Shown one piece after another: positions 1 to 9,818 of a DNA stretch of 64,000 nt. Source of the DNA: Proales similis (lineage: Eukaryota; Rotifera; Eurotatoria; Ploima; Proalidae); contig JAGVRJ010000001.1 of NCBI GenBank assembly GCA_019059635.1, forward strand, positions 2,108,001 through 2,172,000, read 5' to 3'. The first letter of the stretch is position 1. Each line of letters begins with the position of its first letter. Below the pieces are notes generated by a model that was not told the DNA's origin, made no database searches, and saw nothing but the letters and a program-made list of their open reading frames with translations. The translations under genes were made by a program, and so were the position numbers.

Positions 1-2525
1 TGTTCGGCGAGCTCAACTGGATATTCACCGCCATCACAGACACGATCGCGTGGAACACGCTCTCAAGCGAGCTGTTTCAAAAGCTCTATCGCCAGGACTT
101 GCTGGTCGCGAGTCTGTTTCGCAACTACTTGCTGGCCGAGCGTATTATGCACTCGTTCAACGTTCATCCAGAGACTCATCCCAGAATGCCGCCCACTCAC
201 GAGCATCCTCTGTGGCAGTCGTGGGATCTGGCGCTTGACATGTGCGTGAGCCAGCTGCCCGCTCTTGTCTCCCAGCCGAACGAGACCGAGTTCGTCTCGT
301 GCGGCTTCTTCACCGAGCAGATTCAAATATTCGACATGTGGCTGAAATTCAACTCGAGCGCCAGTGAGCCGCCCGATCAGCTGCCCATCGTTCTTCAGCT
401 GCTTCTCAGTCAACAGCATCGGCTCAAAGCGCTCGAGCTTCTCGCTCGCTTTGTTGACATGGGCGCGTGGGCTGTGTCGGCCGCTCTCTCGGTCGGAATA
501 TTTCCGTATGTTCTGCGCTTGCTGACCACTCGGCCGGGCGAGCTCACGCCACTGCTCACGTTCATTTGGGCGAAAATACTCGCCGTGGACAAGTCGTGCC
601 AAGTCGAACTGGTCAGAGATCCTGAGGGACCGATCTACTTCATTCAAGCCCTGACCGATCAGAGCGTACATCCGGTGCACAAGATCTACGCCATGTTTGT
701 GCTCGCTCGTCTCGTGGACCACTTTGCCACGGGCCAAGAAGTGACCAAAAGAAACCATCTGATCGCCACCTGCACATACATCTTCAGCGTTCGCCAGGGC
801 GACGAGTACAAGCTGCCTCTGCTGCGGCAATGGTGCTCGATCTGCCTTGGTCTCAGCTGGCAAGATTATCCGGACGCGAGATGGGAAGGCTCGCGAAGCA
901 GTGTTCACAAGGCGCTCATCGAACTTCTAAGCGATCCAGTGGCCGAAGTAAGAGCCAGCGCCATGTTCGCCCTCGGCACTTTTGTCGGCTGTGAAACGGG
1001 CAACGAGGGCACTGTCGAGCTGGCAAGTTCAATTGGCTGTGAAATAGTCAACGCCCTCATTCGAAATTATGACATTGTGCCGATCGTGAGAGCGGAGCTG
1101 GTCATTGCGCTCTACAATTACATGCGGCAAATAGGCAACTATCAAAGTGAGAACGCCGAGCGATCCAACAATCTATTCTATCGCGTGTGGGACCTGCTCT
1201 GCTCGATGCAGCAAGATCCCAGCGGTTCGGTGGCAAGTCTCGCTCAGCGCGTTCTTGCCTACTTCATGAATCGACTGAGCCAGTTCGACACAATCAAACA
1301 GAACTATGTGAAGGCGAACAAGCACAAGCTGCTGAGGGCCACGGTAAAAATGCAGGAGCTTCGCGATCTGAAAATCAGCTCCGAGTTTGTCGACAAGTGT
1401 TGCCGCCGTTTCCTGCAGCCGTTGCTGAGCAAGCGCAGCACCGAGCCGCTGAAAATCGAGGAGAGCTTTGAAGAGGACAGAGGCGACATGTTCAGCAACG
1501 AGCTACTCGAGCGTCAGTGCAAGCTGATTTACGATCACATGGTAAAGAGACAAGCGCCGCCCAAATGGACTCAATATGCCGAGATGGAGGAGGGCGCCCG
1601 CCGCAATCATCCCAGTGTTCCCAGACACTTGTGCATCAACCCGTACCAGGACGAGCTAGTTGTGGTCGACTCCGATTTTAAACTTAGCGTCTACGATCTA
1701 AATCCAGACAGACGCCTGAAGCGCACGTTCAAACTATTCGAGCCGAGTGCTCCGACCGAGATCACCTCGTTCAAGGTGCTCAACATGCAGTTTGCTCCCT
1801 TCTACGTGTTGGGCACCTCAGAGCTGGTCGTGCGTGTCTATGACTCTAAACGGCCTCGAATGATCACTGCGTTCCGCGCGTTCGATGAAGCCCAGCGACG
1901 AGACTCAAACAGAACAGTGGGCCTCATCTTAGACTGGGACGGCAGTCAGCAGCTTCTTTGCGCAGGTGACACGGCTCTGCTCAGACTCGTCGATCTGCAC
2001 ACCGAACTTTACCAAGACTTTCCGACCATGGTCGCCAGCTGCGTCAGCTCATTGTCCATGCAGCGCAGTGTGTCAGTGGCTGGTTTCGGCAATGGCCTGG
2101 TTAAACTGTTTGACCTTCGACAGCGCTCATCGGCCCTTAGTCGGCCAGTCTATCAGCACAACGCACTAGTGCTTAGCGTTAAACTGCATGAGGCAAGCGG
2201 GCGCCTGGTCACTTCCAGTCTAACAGGCGACGTCAAGGTGTTTGATATCCGCAACTTTCAGCAAATGGACGGAAACACGTTCAACAACGAGCCGGCCACC
2301 GTGGTTCAATGCCACCCGCTCAACGATTTAGTCGCATGTGCCAATCAAAACCAGACAATAAAAATCTACGACTTGAACGGCAAGCAGCTGTCGGTGATAA
2401 AGCACCACGAGGACTTTTGGGGCTCACGCATCGCTCCGGCTACATGCCTCGACTGGAACATGTTCAAAAACGAGCTTGTGTTCGGCTGCCAGGACAACAC
2501 TCTTAACTCGTTCGCATTGCGATAG
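1..2525 (+). CDS. RPTOR: Raptor, mTORC1 scaffold subunit, C-terminal part (5' end outside window)
   Basis: The frame is open from base 3 to the TAG at 2523-2525, giving 840 residues without a visible intron. The protein begins inside the conserved armadillo region (GELNWIFTA, then QDLLVASLFRN and LLAERIM), which matches animal Raptor closely. The ARM/HEAT solenoid covers about the first 400 visible residues, with diagnostic stretches PIVLQLLLSQ, SVGIFPYVLRLL and FIWAKILAVD. A charged linker follows, and the last 300 or so residues form the WD40 propeller. Raptor presents substrates to mTOR kinase and tethers mTORC1 to lysosomal Rag GTPases (family knowledge). The N-terminal caspase-like domain must lie to the left of the window. 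A long animal gene with no intron in 2.5 kb illustrates how compact this genome is. Confidence 0.96.
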   Translation, partial: FGELNWIFTAITDTIAWNTLSSELFQKLYRQDLLVASLFRNYLLAERIMHSFNVHPETHPRMPPTHEHPLWQSWDLALDMCVSQLPALVSQPNETEFVSCGFFTEQIQIFDMWLKFNSSASEPPDQLPIVLQLLLSQQHRLKALELLARFVDMGAWAVSAALSVGIFPYVLRLLTTRPGELTPLLTFIWAKILAVDKSCQVELVRDPEGPIYFIQALTDQSVHPVHKIYAMFVLARLVDHFATGQEVTKRNHLIATCTYIFSVRQGDEYKLPLLRQWCSICLGLSWQDYPDARWEGSRSSVHKALIELLSDPVAEVRASAMFALGTFVGCETGNEGTVELASSIGCEIVNALIRNYDIVPIVRAELVIALYNYMRQIGNYQSENAERSNNLFYRVWDLLCSMQQDPSGSVASLAQRVLAYFMNRLSQFDTIKQNYVKANKHKLLRATVKMQELRDLKISSEFVDKCCRRFLQPLLSKRSTEPLKIEESFEEDRGDMFSNELLERQCKLIYDHMVKRQAPPKWTQYAEMEEGARRNHPSVPRHLCINPYQDELVVVDSDFKLSVYDLNPDRRLKRTFKLFEPSAPTEITSFKVLNMQFAPFYVLGTSELVVRVYDSKRPRMITAFRAFDEAQRRDSNRTVGLILDWDGSQQLLCAGDTALLRLVDLHTELYQDFPTMVASCVSSLSMQRSVSVAGFGNGLVKLFDLRQRSSALSRPVYQHNALVLSVKLHEASGRLVTSSLTGDVKVFDIRNFQQMDGNTFNNEPATVVQCHPLNDLVACANQNQTIKIYDLNGKQLSVIKHHEDFWGSRIAPATCLDWNMFKNELVFGCQDNTLNSFALR

Positions 2526-2969
2526 GTCTGGTTTTGCACTCGCTCGATCGAAGCCCGATGTTGGCCAGGCCCCCGAGCCATGGGCGCCAGAACAAGCTAG
2601 CGTCGCCTTTAATCGTTCGGCAAAGTGTTTTTAACTCCCAATCGCTAACTTATTATTGCTTGGCTTTTACTCATCAATACGATGACTGTTTTCCTTATTT
2701 ATCTATTCTGAGTTCCTATCGCAAGTTCTTTTGCTCACGTCACCCTATTTGCCCCGACACTGGTCTGTTTATACGTTGTTGGTCGACTTTCTGCAAAAAG
2801 AAATAAATCTTGATTGCTCGACTATGAGTAAATTTAAACCATAAAATGCGCGCACAATGATAAAATGGCCCAAAAGCTTATCGAGTCCAGCCGTATGGTT
2901 GCTTTGCCTGGCTGGAATTTCATGTTTCATCGTGCGAATCATAAAATTATATCTAGTTTTTATAATTGC
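2526..2969 (+). other. Raptor 3' UTR and spacer
   Basis: There is no gene here. An AATAAA at 2802-2807, about 280 bp after the Raptor stop, is the likely poly(A) signal. The rest is AT-rich spacer leading to the 3' end of the broken methyltransferase on the opposite strand. Confidence 0.6.
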
Positions 2970-3762
2970 CTAAGCGAGAAAGTTACGGTTGACAAAGTAG
3001 AGCTCGCCCATGTAGAGCAGATATTCGACCAGCAGGTATTCGTTGTTGAACCGCTTCGTGTCGATTGTGACCGGCCGACCAGTTTGATACTCGCTGAGAT
3101 GGCCATGCTCGGGCACTTTGACGTCGGCCATGAAGAAGCGGGCGTCTCGTCTGAACAGCGAGAAGCACTTGTCCAACAGGCGGACGACCAGCCTGAGCTG
3201 GTCAAACACTTCCGGATGGTTCTCCAGATAGATCTGCTTCACAAAGCGACACAAGTACTCCGCACTGGCCTGCTCGAAAAAGTGCATCTCTGCGCCCTCA
3301 ATGTCGACTCAGCACAACACACTCGTCCTTCTTGGGCCGCACCGAAGCGTCGAAGCAAACAAACCAGGCGCCGTCTATTCTCCACTGACTGTGTGGCGCG
3401 TTGGCCACCTGGTGAGCCAGGCCTCCAATCCTGCGACGGTCTTTGCAATCGTAGTGCTCAAAGTCTCTGATCGAGTATTTGAAAGTGTCGTTGTAATCGT
3501 GAAGGCCGATGTGGAATTGGTATTTGCCGTTTGAACTTATTTTATTGGGTCTTTGTATTAAGTAGTTAGAAATGGCCATTTTTTGGTCGGCTTTTGATCT
3601 GTTTTGGTATTGGTATCCGCCGTCCAAGTTCCATCCAGTTGCATATTTTCCAATTATCTCAGAAGTGATCTTTTTATCGGCTATTCTGACTCTGTTCGTT
3701 ACCCATTGAAATCCAAATATCAACAATGCAATAATAATCAGTACGGAGTAATATTTGCGCAT
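2970..3762 (-). pseudogene. METTL24-like methyltransferase copy 1, broken by an internal deletion
   Basis: Reading leftward from ATG 3762, the protein has a short cytoplasmic tail, one hydrophobic anchor (SVLIIIALLIFGF) and the start of the lumenal domain up to DECVVL. It then runs out of frame. Aligned to copy 2, 287 bp are missing (bases equivalent to 8870-9156), with junction near 3307. This removes the SAM-binding core through the LKIDIEG motif and shifts the frame. The last part of the domain (MHFFEQ to VNRNFLA, 2970-3287) is still readable in another frame. The AATAAA that follows the stop in copies 2 and 3 is AATTAT here. Apart from the deletion the sequence is almost identical to copy 3, so the break is recent or the copy is refreshed by conversion. 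A short truncated protein could still be made. Confidence 0.85.
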
Positions 3763-3955
3763 TTTTATTTTAACTCTTTTAATGGGAAAAAAGGATTCAT
3801 TTTGACTTTTTCGAGATTGATTGCTCGGAGAACTTTCCCGCTCAAATGCTTCTTCTTAAAGGCAAAAAAGCGGCTACAAATGAAGCAAGCAATTTCACAA
3901 AAGACATAAATTAACTCAAACTTTAGACACATTGGAAAAATGAGTTCAAAACAAG
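3763..3955. promoter_or_regulatory. Shared promoter spacer of pair 1
   Basis: This spacer separates the start of methyltransferase copy 1 (-) from the first possible start of glycosyltransferase copy 1 (+). The divergent, closely spaced arrangement recurs in all three pairs, so a bidirectional promoter is inferred. Bases about 3787-3830 resemble the equivalent region of pair 2 (about 9546-9590), where the sequence codes for the methyltransferase N-terminus. Here that upper reading frame is interrupted by a stop, so the downstream ATG at 3762 would be used. No TATA or initiator element stands out. Confidence 0.45.
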
Positions 3956-5233
3956 ATGGCGAGCTCGATTGTTTTTACGCTCACTGGTGCGAATCGTGCA
4001 AAAGTTCAATTCGAAATTCAATCGAAGGCAACGCTCGTCGAGAAGAAATATTACCTTCTGCTATCTGCCCAAGAGATCATAATGAAATTGAAAAAATCTC
4101 TGCTTTTATTCTGGTCGCTCAATATACTTGCAGTAATTGCCATCTATTGTTTAAAACGCCCGGCCAAGCACAAGCCAGCAGTCGAGGTGCCGAGGCAAGA
4201 AAAATCGGACAAACCCGATCGATATGTTTTGGTCCAATGCCACGATTTCTCAAGATTGCTGGCCTGTAGCGGGTTTGCCGATCGACTCCGAGGAATAATG
4301 TCAGCCTACGCTTATTCGCTTATAACCGATCGTAAGCTGAAAATCAGCATTACAAAGCCCTGCGAGTTGAGCATATTTCTCAAGCCGGCCAGAATAAATT
4401 GGATCATCGAGCCAGACCTTCAGAATAAACTGGCCAATTCAACAGTCGAATTCGGACACGAGCTAGGTTTTAGGCCGTCCATAGGTCAATTCCAAAAATT
4501 CATCACCGAAACTGAGCTGCAGCAGTATGAAAGTGTTCGTCTGATTATCTTCAATTCGAATAGAAATCTATTGAGCTTTTTCTCTTCGGTGCCCAAATTC
4601 GCGGTCAAGCTTCGCCAGATCGGCTACGACCCAGCCACGTTTCAGTCGACCTTCCTATTTAGGAAGTGGTTCAACGACCTCTTCCGTCCGAGCGAGTCTA
4701 TCGAAGAAAAGCTGGCCTCGTTCAGGAACACAGTCAAACCTGCCGGAAAGAGTCCGTCTCTGATTTGCTGGCAGTTCAGAATTGGCGACAAAGTGTTCAA
4801 GAGTCAAGAGATGGCGTACACAATGAGCCAGCCTCGTGTGAAAGAATATTACGAGTTTTCGATGCGAAATCTAATCGAGCCCGAGGAAGACTATCGAATC
4901 TATGTGACGGGCGATGCGGGCGATGCGCTCGTCGACGTTGCAAGCGATTTTGTCGAGCCGAGCCGCATCGTGGCCTCGCCGGGCAAGAATGTTCATTTTG
5001 GCGATTCAAAATCAGAGCAGTGCGAAGAGTTTGTCAAGCCGGTGCTCGACTTTCTTCAGCTGCAATACTGCGACAAGGCCATTGTGAGCGCATCGAGCGG
5101 CTTCGGCATACTTGGCATTCTCAACAGAGACAGGCCGGCTCAAAGTCTTTTTCTTTATTTCACAAACGGAACCTTTGAACAAGTAACAGAGCAAGACATG
5201 CTTGACGAGGACAAATGGAAGCGCAAGATTTGA
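3956..5233 (+). CDS. NodZ/fucosyltransferase-like type II membrane glycosyltransferase, copy 1
   Basis: The ATG at 3956 gives 425 residues. The ATG at 4082 (MKLKKSLLLFW) gives 383 residues and places a signal anchor at the very N-terminus as in the other copies, so the second start is preferred. After the anchor and a short stem comes GFADRLRGIM, which resembles the conserved GD-R-G loop of NodZ/POFUT-type fucosyltransferases. CWQFRIGD, YVTGDAGDALVD and IVSASSGFGILGIL follow, as in the donor-binding half of that fold. Seven extra residues before the GFADR loop (SRLLACS) are absent from copies 2 and 3. It probably acts in the Golgi lumen; donor and acceptor cannot be read from sequence. AATAAA lies near 5275. 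This copy is clearly more diverged than copies 2 and 3, whose lumenal domains are almost identical. Confidence 0.8.
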   Translation: MASSIVFTLTGANRAKVQFEIQSKATLVEKKYYLLLSAQEIIMKLKKSLLLFWSLNILAVIAIYCLKRPAKHKPAVEVPRQEKSDKPDRYVLVQCHDFSRLLACSGFADRLRGIMSAYAYSLITDRKLKISITKPCELSIFLKPARINWIIEPDLQNKLANSTVEFGHELGFRPSIGQFQKFITETELQQYESVRLIIFNSNRNLLSFFSSVPKFAVKLRQIGYDPATFQSTFLFRKWFNDLFRPSESIEEKLASFRNTVKPAGKSPSLICWQFRIGDKVFKSQEMAYTMSQPRVKEYYEFSMRNLIEPEEDYRIYVTGDAGDALVDVASDFVEPSRIVASPGKNVHFGDSKSEQCEEFVKPVLDFLQLQYCDKAIVSASSGFGILGILNRDRPAQSLFLYFTNGTFEQVTEQDMLDEDKWKRKI

Positions 5234-5360
5234 GATACGACCAATCCTTGCTTCAATTAAAATCCATTCAATTAAAATAAACAAGAATCGGTCTTATTCT
5301 CTAATTTATCGTCTGAATATACTTTTGTTCTAAATATGCGCTGTGTGAAGAAACAAGTGC

Positions 5361-7634
5361 TCAGGCAGAATGTGCGCCTGGCGGTAGTGAAGTTATAAGG
5401 GCCTTGGCAAAAGCAGCTGCGCATAGCGACGCATATGGATGCCACTCTTTGCACGTGGTGCCGTCCTGGTAGTCGACAATGCTTCGAATGATCATGTAGC
5501 TGTCTTTACGATTTCCCTCAATCGACTCTATCACCTGATCCATGTCACAGTCGTAGCAGACGATTCCGTACTTGTCATTGAGGAACGAGCGGAGCTTCTC
5601 GTCGCGCGAGACGCGCTCACCTCCCGCCATAGGACCGAACTTGACAATGGGAAGACCCCTCTTGCGTCTGTCTTGCTTTCCTCCCCGAGGCTCTGGGTGG
5701 TCGACTTCCACTGTGTTCTTGTGCGCCACATTTAAATAGAGACGATCGTCAATCGGCCTGCGGCAGTCGAGCTCTTCTGTTTGAAGTTGTTCTATGCCAT
5801 CTTGCAGGTAGTGCTCCCAGGCGTAGAATTTCTCCGCATTCGGATCATAACTGCGCTTGATCGCTTCCGCCTGAGCGTACAATTCGTTCATAGTCGGAAA
5901 CCAAGTTTGCCTATGGATCTGGTTGCTGCTTTGATTGCGCTGCATTTCAAAACGGGCGTACACAAACTGGCCCTCGTCTGCGCCGGTCGAGTTGGGATAC
6001 GAGACGACTATGTCGCCTCGCCTCAAATGCCGCTCATAGTCGTTGTAATAGGGCATGGCTCCTCCGCAGCCGACCAGCAAGACGTGCTCAACAAACTGAA
6101 ACGCGCCTAGCAGTCTGGTGGTCATGTTGCCGCAGCTTATCTTGGCGCTTCGATCGAAGCCCGGCGTTGGCAGTTTGGTGCTCACAACTCGGTGCTTGCC
6201 TATTTGTCCGATTGTGTACAAATTCGACTCTCCCTCGGGCTTGTGTCGCACGAATGTCACTTTGTTGCTCATCATTGCGTCGACGGCCAGCTTCTCATAG
6301 TAGTTGACTGTGATGATCGCGATTGTCGGCTGCTCGTTGCTCTCCAGCTTGGGCTGATGTTGAATCATGTGAACCTCTTTGCAAGTAGATTCAGATTAGT
6401 CCAAGCACGTGCAATGAGCGTTCGGTTTCTCACCATGAGTGGCCTCTTCGGCAATATTCACAATGTTCCTTATCCAGACAAGACCGTCGTCATAGTAATT
6501 CACCAAGCCTCTTGTGAACAAGTCCCGCAGCAGATCGTAGACCACCTCAGGATCCGCCTCGGCCAATCTACAATACGGAACGAAATTAGAGCGAACCGTC
6601 GGGACAATGGCCATCGCAGCAGATGAGCTGGTTGATCTCGGTCACTTGGTCTCAGTCTGCTCACCTGGCCAACTCGTCAAGAGTGATTGCGTTCGGGAAG
6701 CCTTGTTCCAGAAACTCGAGCAGCTTGGCCGATATGATGGCCGCATACTTTTGCGGATCTTGGCTTTTTACTTTTAAACAAATGATGATTAGAACAAAAG
6801 ACGAATGAGACGAATGTGAATCTACTCGACAAACTGCAACAACAAGAAACAAGCTAAAATCGAATCTAATTTCTAGCCTCTTACAAAACAGGCTCGCTCG
6901 CCAATTTGCTCTACAAGACTACTCTAGGAGGCGAGCGACAACCTTAAACTCAATTCAATCAATCGTTTACTTTGCTCAATCTGCTCTTGCTTAAAATGCA
7001 TGACCGACGAGTTAATTTTGATCACTGTGCGGTAAATGCCGAAACAAATGATTAGGACGAGTGAAGCCAAGAAATGACCGCAAACGGCGCAACTGTGCAC
7101 TGCTCACCTAACGGCCGCTCTGGCTCGACCGCTTTCACAATCTCGATGCGAATGAGCTCGAGCGATTTGAGCGCTTTAAGTATTTGCATGCTGCGCAGCA
7201 GGAACATAAAATAGTCTTTGGGAAAGCCGTTCTTGAACATATTGTGAAAGAAACTTTCCGAGCAGGTCATTCGATCCAAATTGCTCGCCTCTGGCCGATA
7301 CCAAAATTGAACGATGCGATTTTCCTTTTGGATGGAAAATTTCAGAAAAATTCGCTTCAACGAGCTGACGAGCAATTACGTTTTGAGTCTGCTCGTTTTG
7401 AGTGTCTCTGACGACCACGTTTATCTTGAACGTGGCGTCGCTGTTGCGCTTTATTCTTGTGCCCAGCAAATGAGGCTGAATGCTATTCTTGACCAAAAAG
7501 CCCGAGAACGGCCCGGACGCCTCGTGAGCAATGCTCGCTCGCTCTCGCTCGTTCAGGTCCGATCGGCGCTCTATGATTGAAATGTTTAAATTTTTGTCGT
7601 TGCTCTCAATCGGCTGCAGCACAATGTACTCCAT
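5361..7634 (-). CDS. Winged-helix and nucleoside-phosphorylase (PNP/UDP) domain protein
   Basis: The gene is multi-exon. The last exon (6376-5361) is a PNP/UDP-phosphorylase-like domain: PTIAIITVNYYEKLAV at its start, a VGCGGAM turn, and DMDQVIESIEG followed by RSIVDYQDG, as in MTA/SAH nucleosidases. Preceding exons (about 6614-6434 and 6773-6661) hold a small helical, winged-helix-like region (DPEVVYDLLRDLFTRGLVNY). The upstream exon about 7375-7112 joins through a longer intron. Introns seen are 6433-6377 (57 bp) and about 6660-6615. The first ATG, MEYIVLQ at 7634, is the likely start, but the splice joining the first frame (to about 7390) to the next could not be fixed. The substrate is unknown. 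The gene ends convergently with glycosyltransferase copy 1. Confidence 0.75.
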
Positions 7635-8216
7635 GTCTAAGCGAAAATCCCGACAATTTGAAAATTTTTGCCTCGCAACAAGTCTGAACGCGGCCAATGC
7701 AATTCGAGCCCGTTTTTATGAAAGCCGCGATAAGATGTGACCGACCGACCGACCGACCGACCTGGTCAGTCACATCGTTAACGCCACAATCGCGTAACTA
7801 AAACGCGTCTGGCTAGGTTCCTGATAAGCTCTGTGGTGGGCCGGTTTATCGCATGAGAGCAAATTAAAACAAATCTAATTCTCTAATCATCTCGCCGAGC
7901 CGGCTATTTTGCGTTTTTTGAATTGAAAGAGTCGCGGACAAGAGAGCGCTTGATGAGTAATAAAGAGGCGGTAAAGAGTAAGAGCGCGCGGCAATACATA
8001 CAGACCACCAGCGTACAGGTAACATTTGTTCTCATAATAATATTTTCAAACTTTGAAATTAACCTTAAAATAACCTCGCGGCCTCCTGGCCTGTCATAAT
8101 GCAAATCATAATCTAAAGAGGAGGCTATGACCCGCGCGTCAATTTAACCTTGTCGTCCGGCTAGTCTCTCAAAAACCCTCAAATAGTCTGCCTCTGCTAT
8201 TTCTCATTTTAGGTAC
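7635..8216. other. Intergenic spacer with CCGA tetranucleotide repeat
   Basis: This is presumed promoter region for the leftward nucleosidase-like gene. It holds a perfect run of about six ACCG/CCGA units at 7741-7762. No coding frame with family similarity was seen on either strand. Confidence 0.5.
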
Positions 8217-8430
8217 AATTAGGAGAGATTGTCGCTCGAGCGTGGGCGATCGAGTATTAAATGAAGACGAGGGGAGCAAAGGAGAAGGAAAGAAAGAGAA
8301 GAAAAGAGAGAGAGAGAGAATAGCATAAAGATCTCGGCTAATTGTTCACCCAGTTCATGAGCGTGCCATGCGCGTTCACTCGCTCGGCTTCCTGTTCGTG
8401 TCTAATCACCAAAGAAGGGTTAATTTGTCA
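8217..8430 (-). pseudogene. Decayed duplicate of the STEEP1 3' end
   Basis: On the minus strand, 8341-8400 encodes a remnant like HEQEAERVNAHGTLMN, matching the final exon of intact STEEP1 at 13881-13819 (REQEAKRMNVRGTLMD). The match continues through the downstream GA-rich tract and a GAGCGTGG box (8238-8250 against 13711-13724). The 3' splice site and reading frame upstream are ruined, and none of the other STEEP1 exons are present. It lies directly before methyltransferase copy 2, whereas intact STEEP1 lies directly after glycosyltransferase copy 3. The remnant therefore marks the edge of the duplicated unit. Confidence 0.7.
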
Positions 8431-8524
8431 TTCGAGATGATTGAAGTTGAGCACGCGACCAGCATCAACCTGCTCTAACTGGTGTTGACAAAAAAAATAG
8501 AAACGCGATGGAAAATGAAATAAT

Positions 8525-8530
8525 TTATTT
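8525..8530 (-). terminator. Poly(A) signal two bases after the methyltransferase copy 2 stop
   Basis: The plus strand reads TTTATT (AATAAA on the coding strand) almost directly after the stop at 8534-8532. Copy 3 has the same arrangement at 11042-11037. The 3' UTR must be only some 20-30 nt. Confidence 0.6.
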
Positions 8531-8531
8531 C

Positions 8532-9560
8532 CTAAGCGAGAAAGTTACGGTTGACAAAGTAGAGCTCGCCCATGTAGAGCAGATATTCGACCAGCAGGTA
8601 TTCGTTGTTGAACCGCTTCGTGTCGATTGTGACCGGCCGACCAGTTTGATACTCGCTGAGATGGCCATGCTCGGGCACTTTGACGTCGGCCATGAAGAAG
8701 CGGGCGTCTCGTCTGAACAGCGAGAAGCACTTGTCCAACAGGCGGACGACCAGCCTGAGCTGGTCAAACACTTCCGGATGGTTCTCCAGATAGATCTGCT
8801 TCACAAAGCGACACAAGTACTCCGCACTGGCTTGCTGGTAAAAGTGCATCTCTGCGCCCTCAATGTCGATCTTGAGAACGTCCACCACTCGCTCCTTTGT
8901 CTGTGTGAGTTTTAAGATCTGCTCGAAGGAGACCAGACTGCCCCGAGTGGGCTCCCTTTCTTCCGCACCCAGTCCCAGCGCATGGAAATACCATCTGGGC
9001 GCGATCTGGAGACTGGGCGCCTCTCGGAGCTGGGGATCCAGGGATCGCACTCTCGAGAACATTTCGTGCTCGACGAACGGATCGAACGAATGCACCGTGC
9101 AGCCGTAGTCTCTGTTCATCGACTGGTCGAAGTATGGGTCCTGGTTTATTCCCAGACTCAGCACAACGCACTCGTCCTTCTTGGGCCGCACCGAAGCGTC
9201 GAAGCAAACAAACCAGGCGCCGTCTATTCTCCACTGACTGTGTGGCGCATTGGCCACCTGGTGAGCCAGGCCTCCCACCCTGCGACGGTCTTTGCAATCG
9301 TAGTGCTCAAAGTCTCTGATCGAGTATTTGAAAGTGTCGTTGTAATCGTGAAGGCCGATGTGGAATTGGTATCTGCTGTCTACGTTCGCTCGTGGCGTAT
9401 CTATTTGAAATACCTCTGATTTGGATATTTGAATAACATCTTCGGATTTGCTTATCAGTCGTGGGAATACAAAAATAATGAGCAAGGCCATCATAATCAG
9501 TAAAGTAAAGTATTTAAGCGAATTTTTTTTTACTCTTTGACCAAGTAAAAAAGGATTCAT
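8532..9560 (-). CDS. METTL24-like type II membrane methyltransferase, copy 2
   Basis: ATG 9560 gives 342 residues and starts with MNPFLLGQ; upstream in-frame codons are not ATG. A single hydrophobic segment (about residues 17-33, YFTLLIMMALLIIFVF) is a signal anchor. The lumenal domain carries GAWFVCFDA, VLSLGINQDPYFD, GCTVHSFDPF and DVLKIDIEGAEMHF. These are the features of the METTL24-like (Methyltransf_22, FkbM-related) SAM-dependent family, in which the GI-x-D and IDIEG-E motifs line the cofactor pocket. It is divergent from glycosyltransferase copy 2 across 258 bp. The stem before the domain (SEVFQIDTPRANVDSRYQ) differs from copies 1 and 3. Likely role: O-methylation of a glycan in the secretory pathway; the substrate is inferred only from the partner gene. 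Confidence 0.85.
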   Translation of the reverse strand: MNPFLLGQRVKKNSLKYFTLLIMMALLIIFVFPRLISKSEDVIQISKSEVFQIDTPRANVDSRYQFHIGLHDYNDTFKYSIRDFEHYDCKDRRRVGGLAHQVANAPHSQWRIDGAWFVCFDASVRPKKDECVVLSLGINQDPYFDQSMNRDYGCTVHSFDPFVEHEMFSRVRSLDPQLREAPSLQIAPRWYFHALGLGAEEREPTRGSLVSFEQILKLTQTKERVVDVLKIDIEGAEMHFYQQASAEYLCRFVKQIYLENHPEVFDQLRLVVRLLDKCFSLFRRDARFFMADVKVPEHGHLSEYQTGRPVTIDTKRFNNEYLLVEYLLYMGELYFVNRNFLA

Positions 9561-9818
9561 TTTGACTATTGCGAGATTGATTGCTCGAAGACAGTATAAT
9601 ATAAATTTGAGACTAAACAAGAATTTAAAAACAATACCAACTCGGGTCTCAATTTAGGTCAAATTAAGCCTCATTGGAAAAACTCTTTAAGAGATCTGAC
9701 CAACAAGATTGTCTTAGCTTACTCAAGCGTATCCGCCAAAGGGGTGCTGACTATAGGGCAAAGCTTGGAAAATATCGGTGTTGTCCAAGAAAAATAAAAA
9801 AACAGACTAAGAGAAGCG
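9561..9818. promoter_or_regulatory. Shared promoter spacer of pair 2
   Basis: A spacer of 258 bp separates divergent starts. A bidirectional promoter is inferred from the geometry. Apart from the stretch next to the methyltransferase start it does not resemble the spacer of pair 3. Confidence 0.45.

Noticed and set aside
63-908. Minus-strand open frame of 281 codons opposite Raptor
   Set aside because: Antisense shadow of a strongly conserved Raptor coding exon; no family resemblance of its own.
2865-3470. Plus-strand open frame with ATG over the broken methyltransferase
   Set aside because: It is the antisense of the methyltransferase 3' half; the same frame recurs opposite copy 2 (8508-8915) because the sense strand is conserved.
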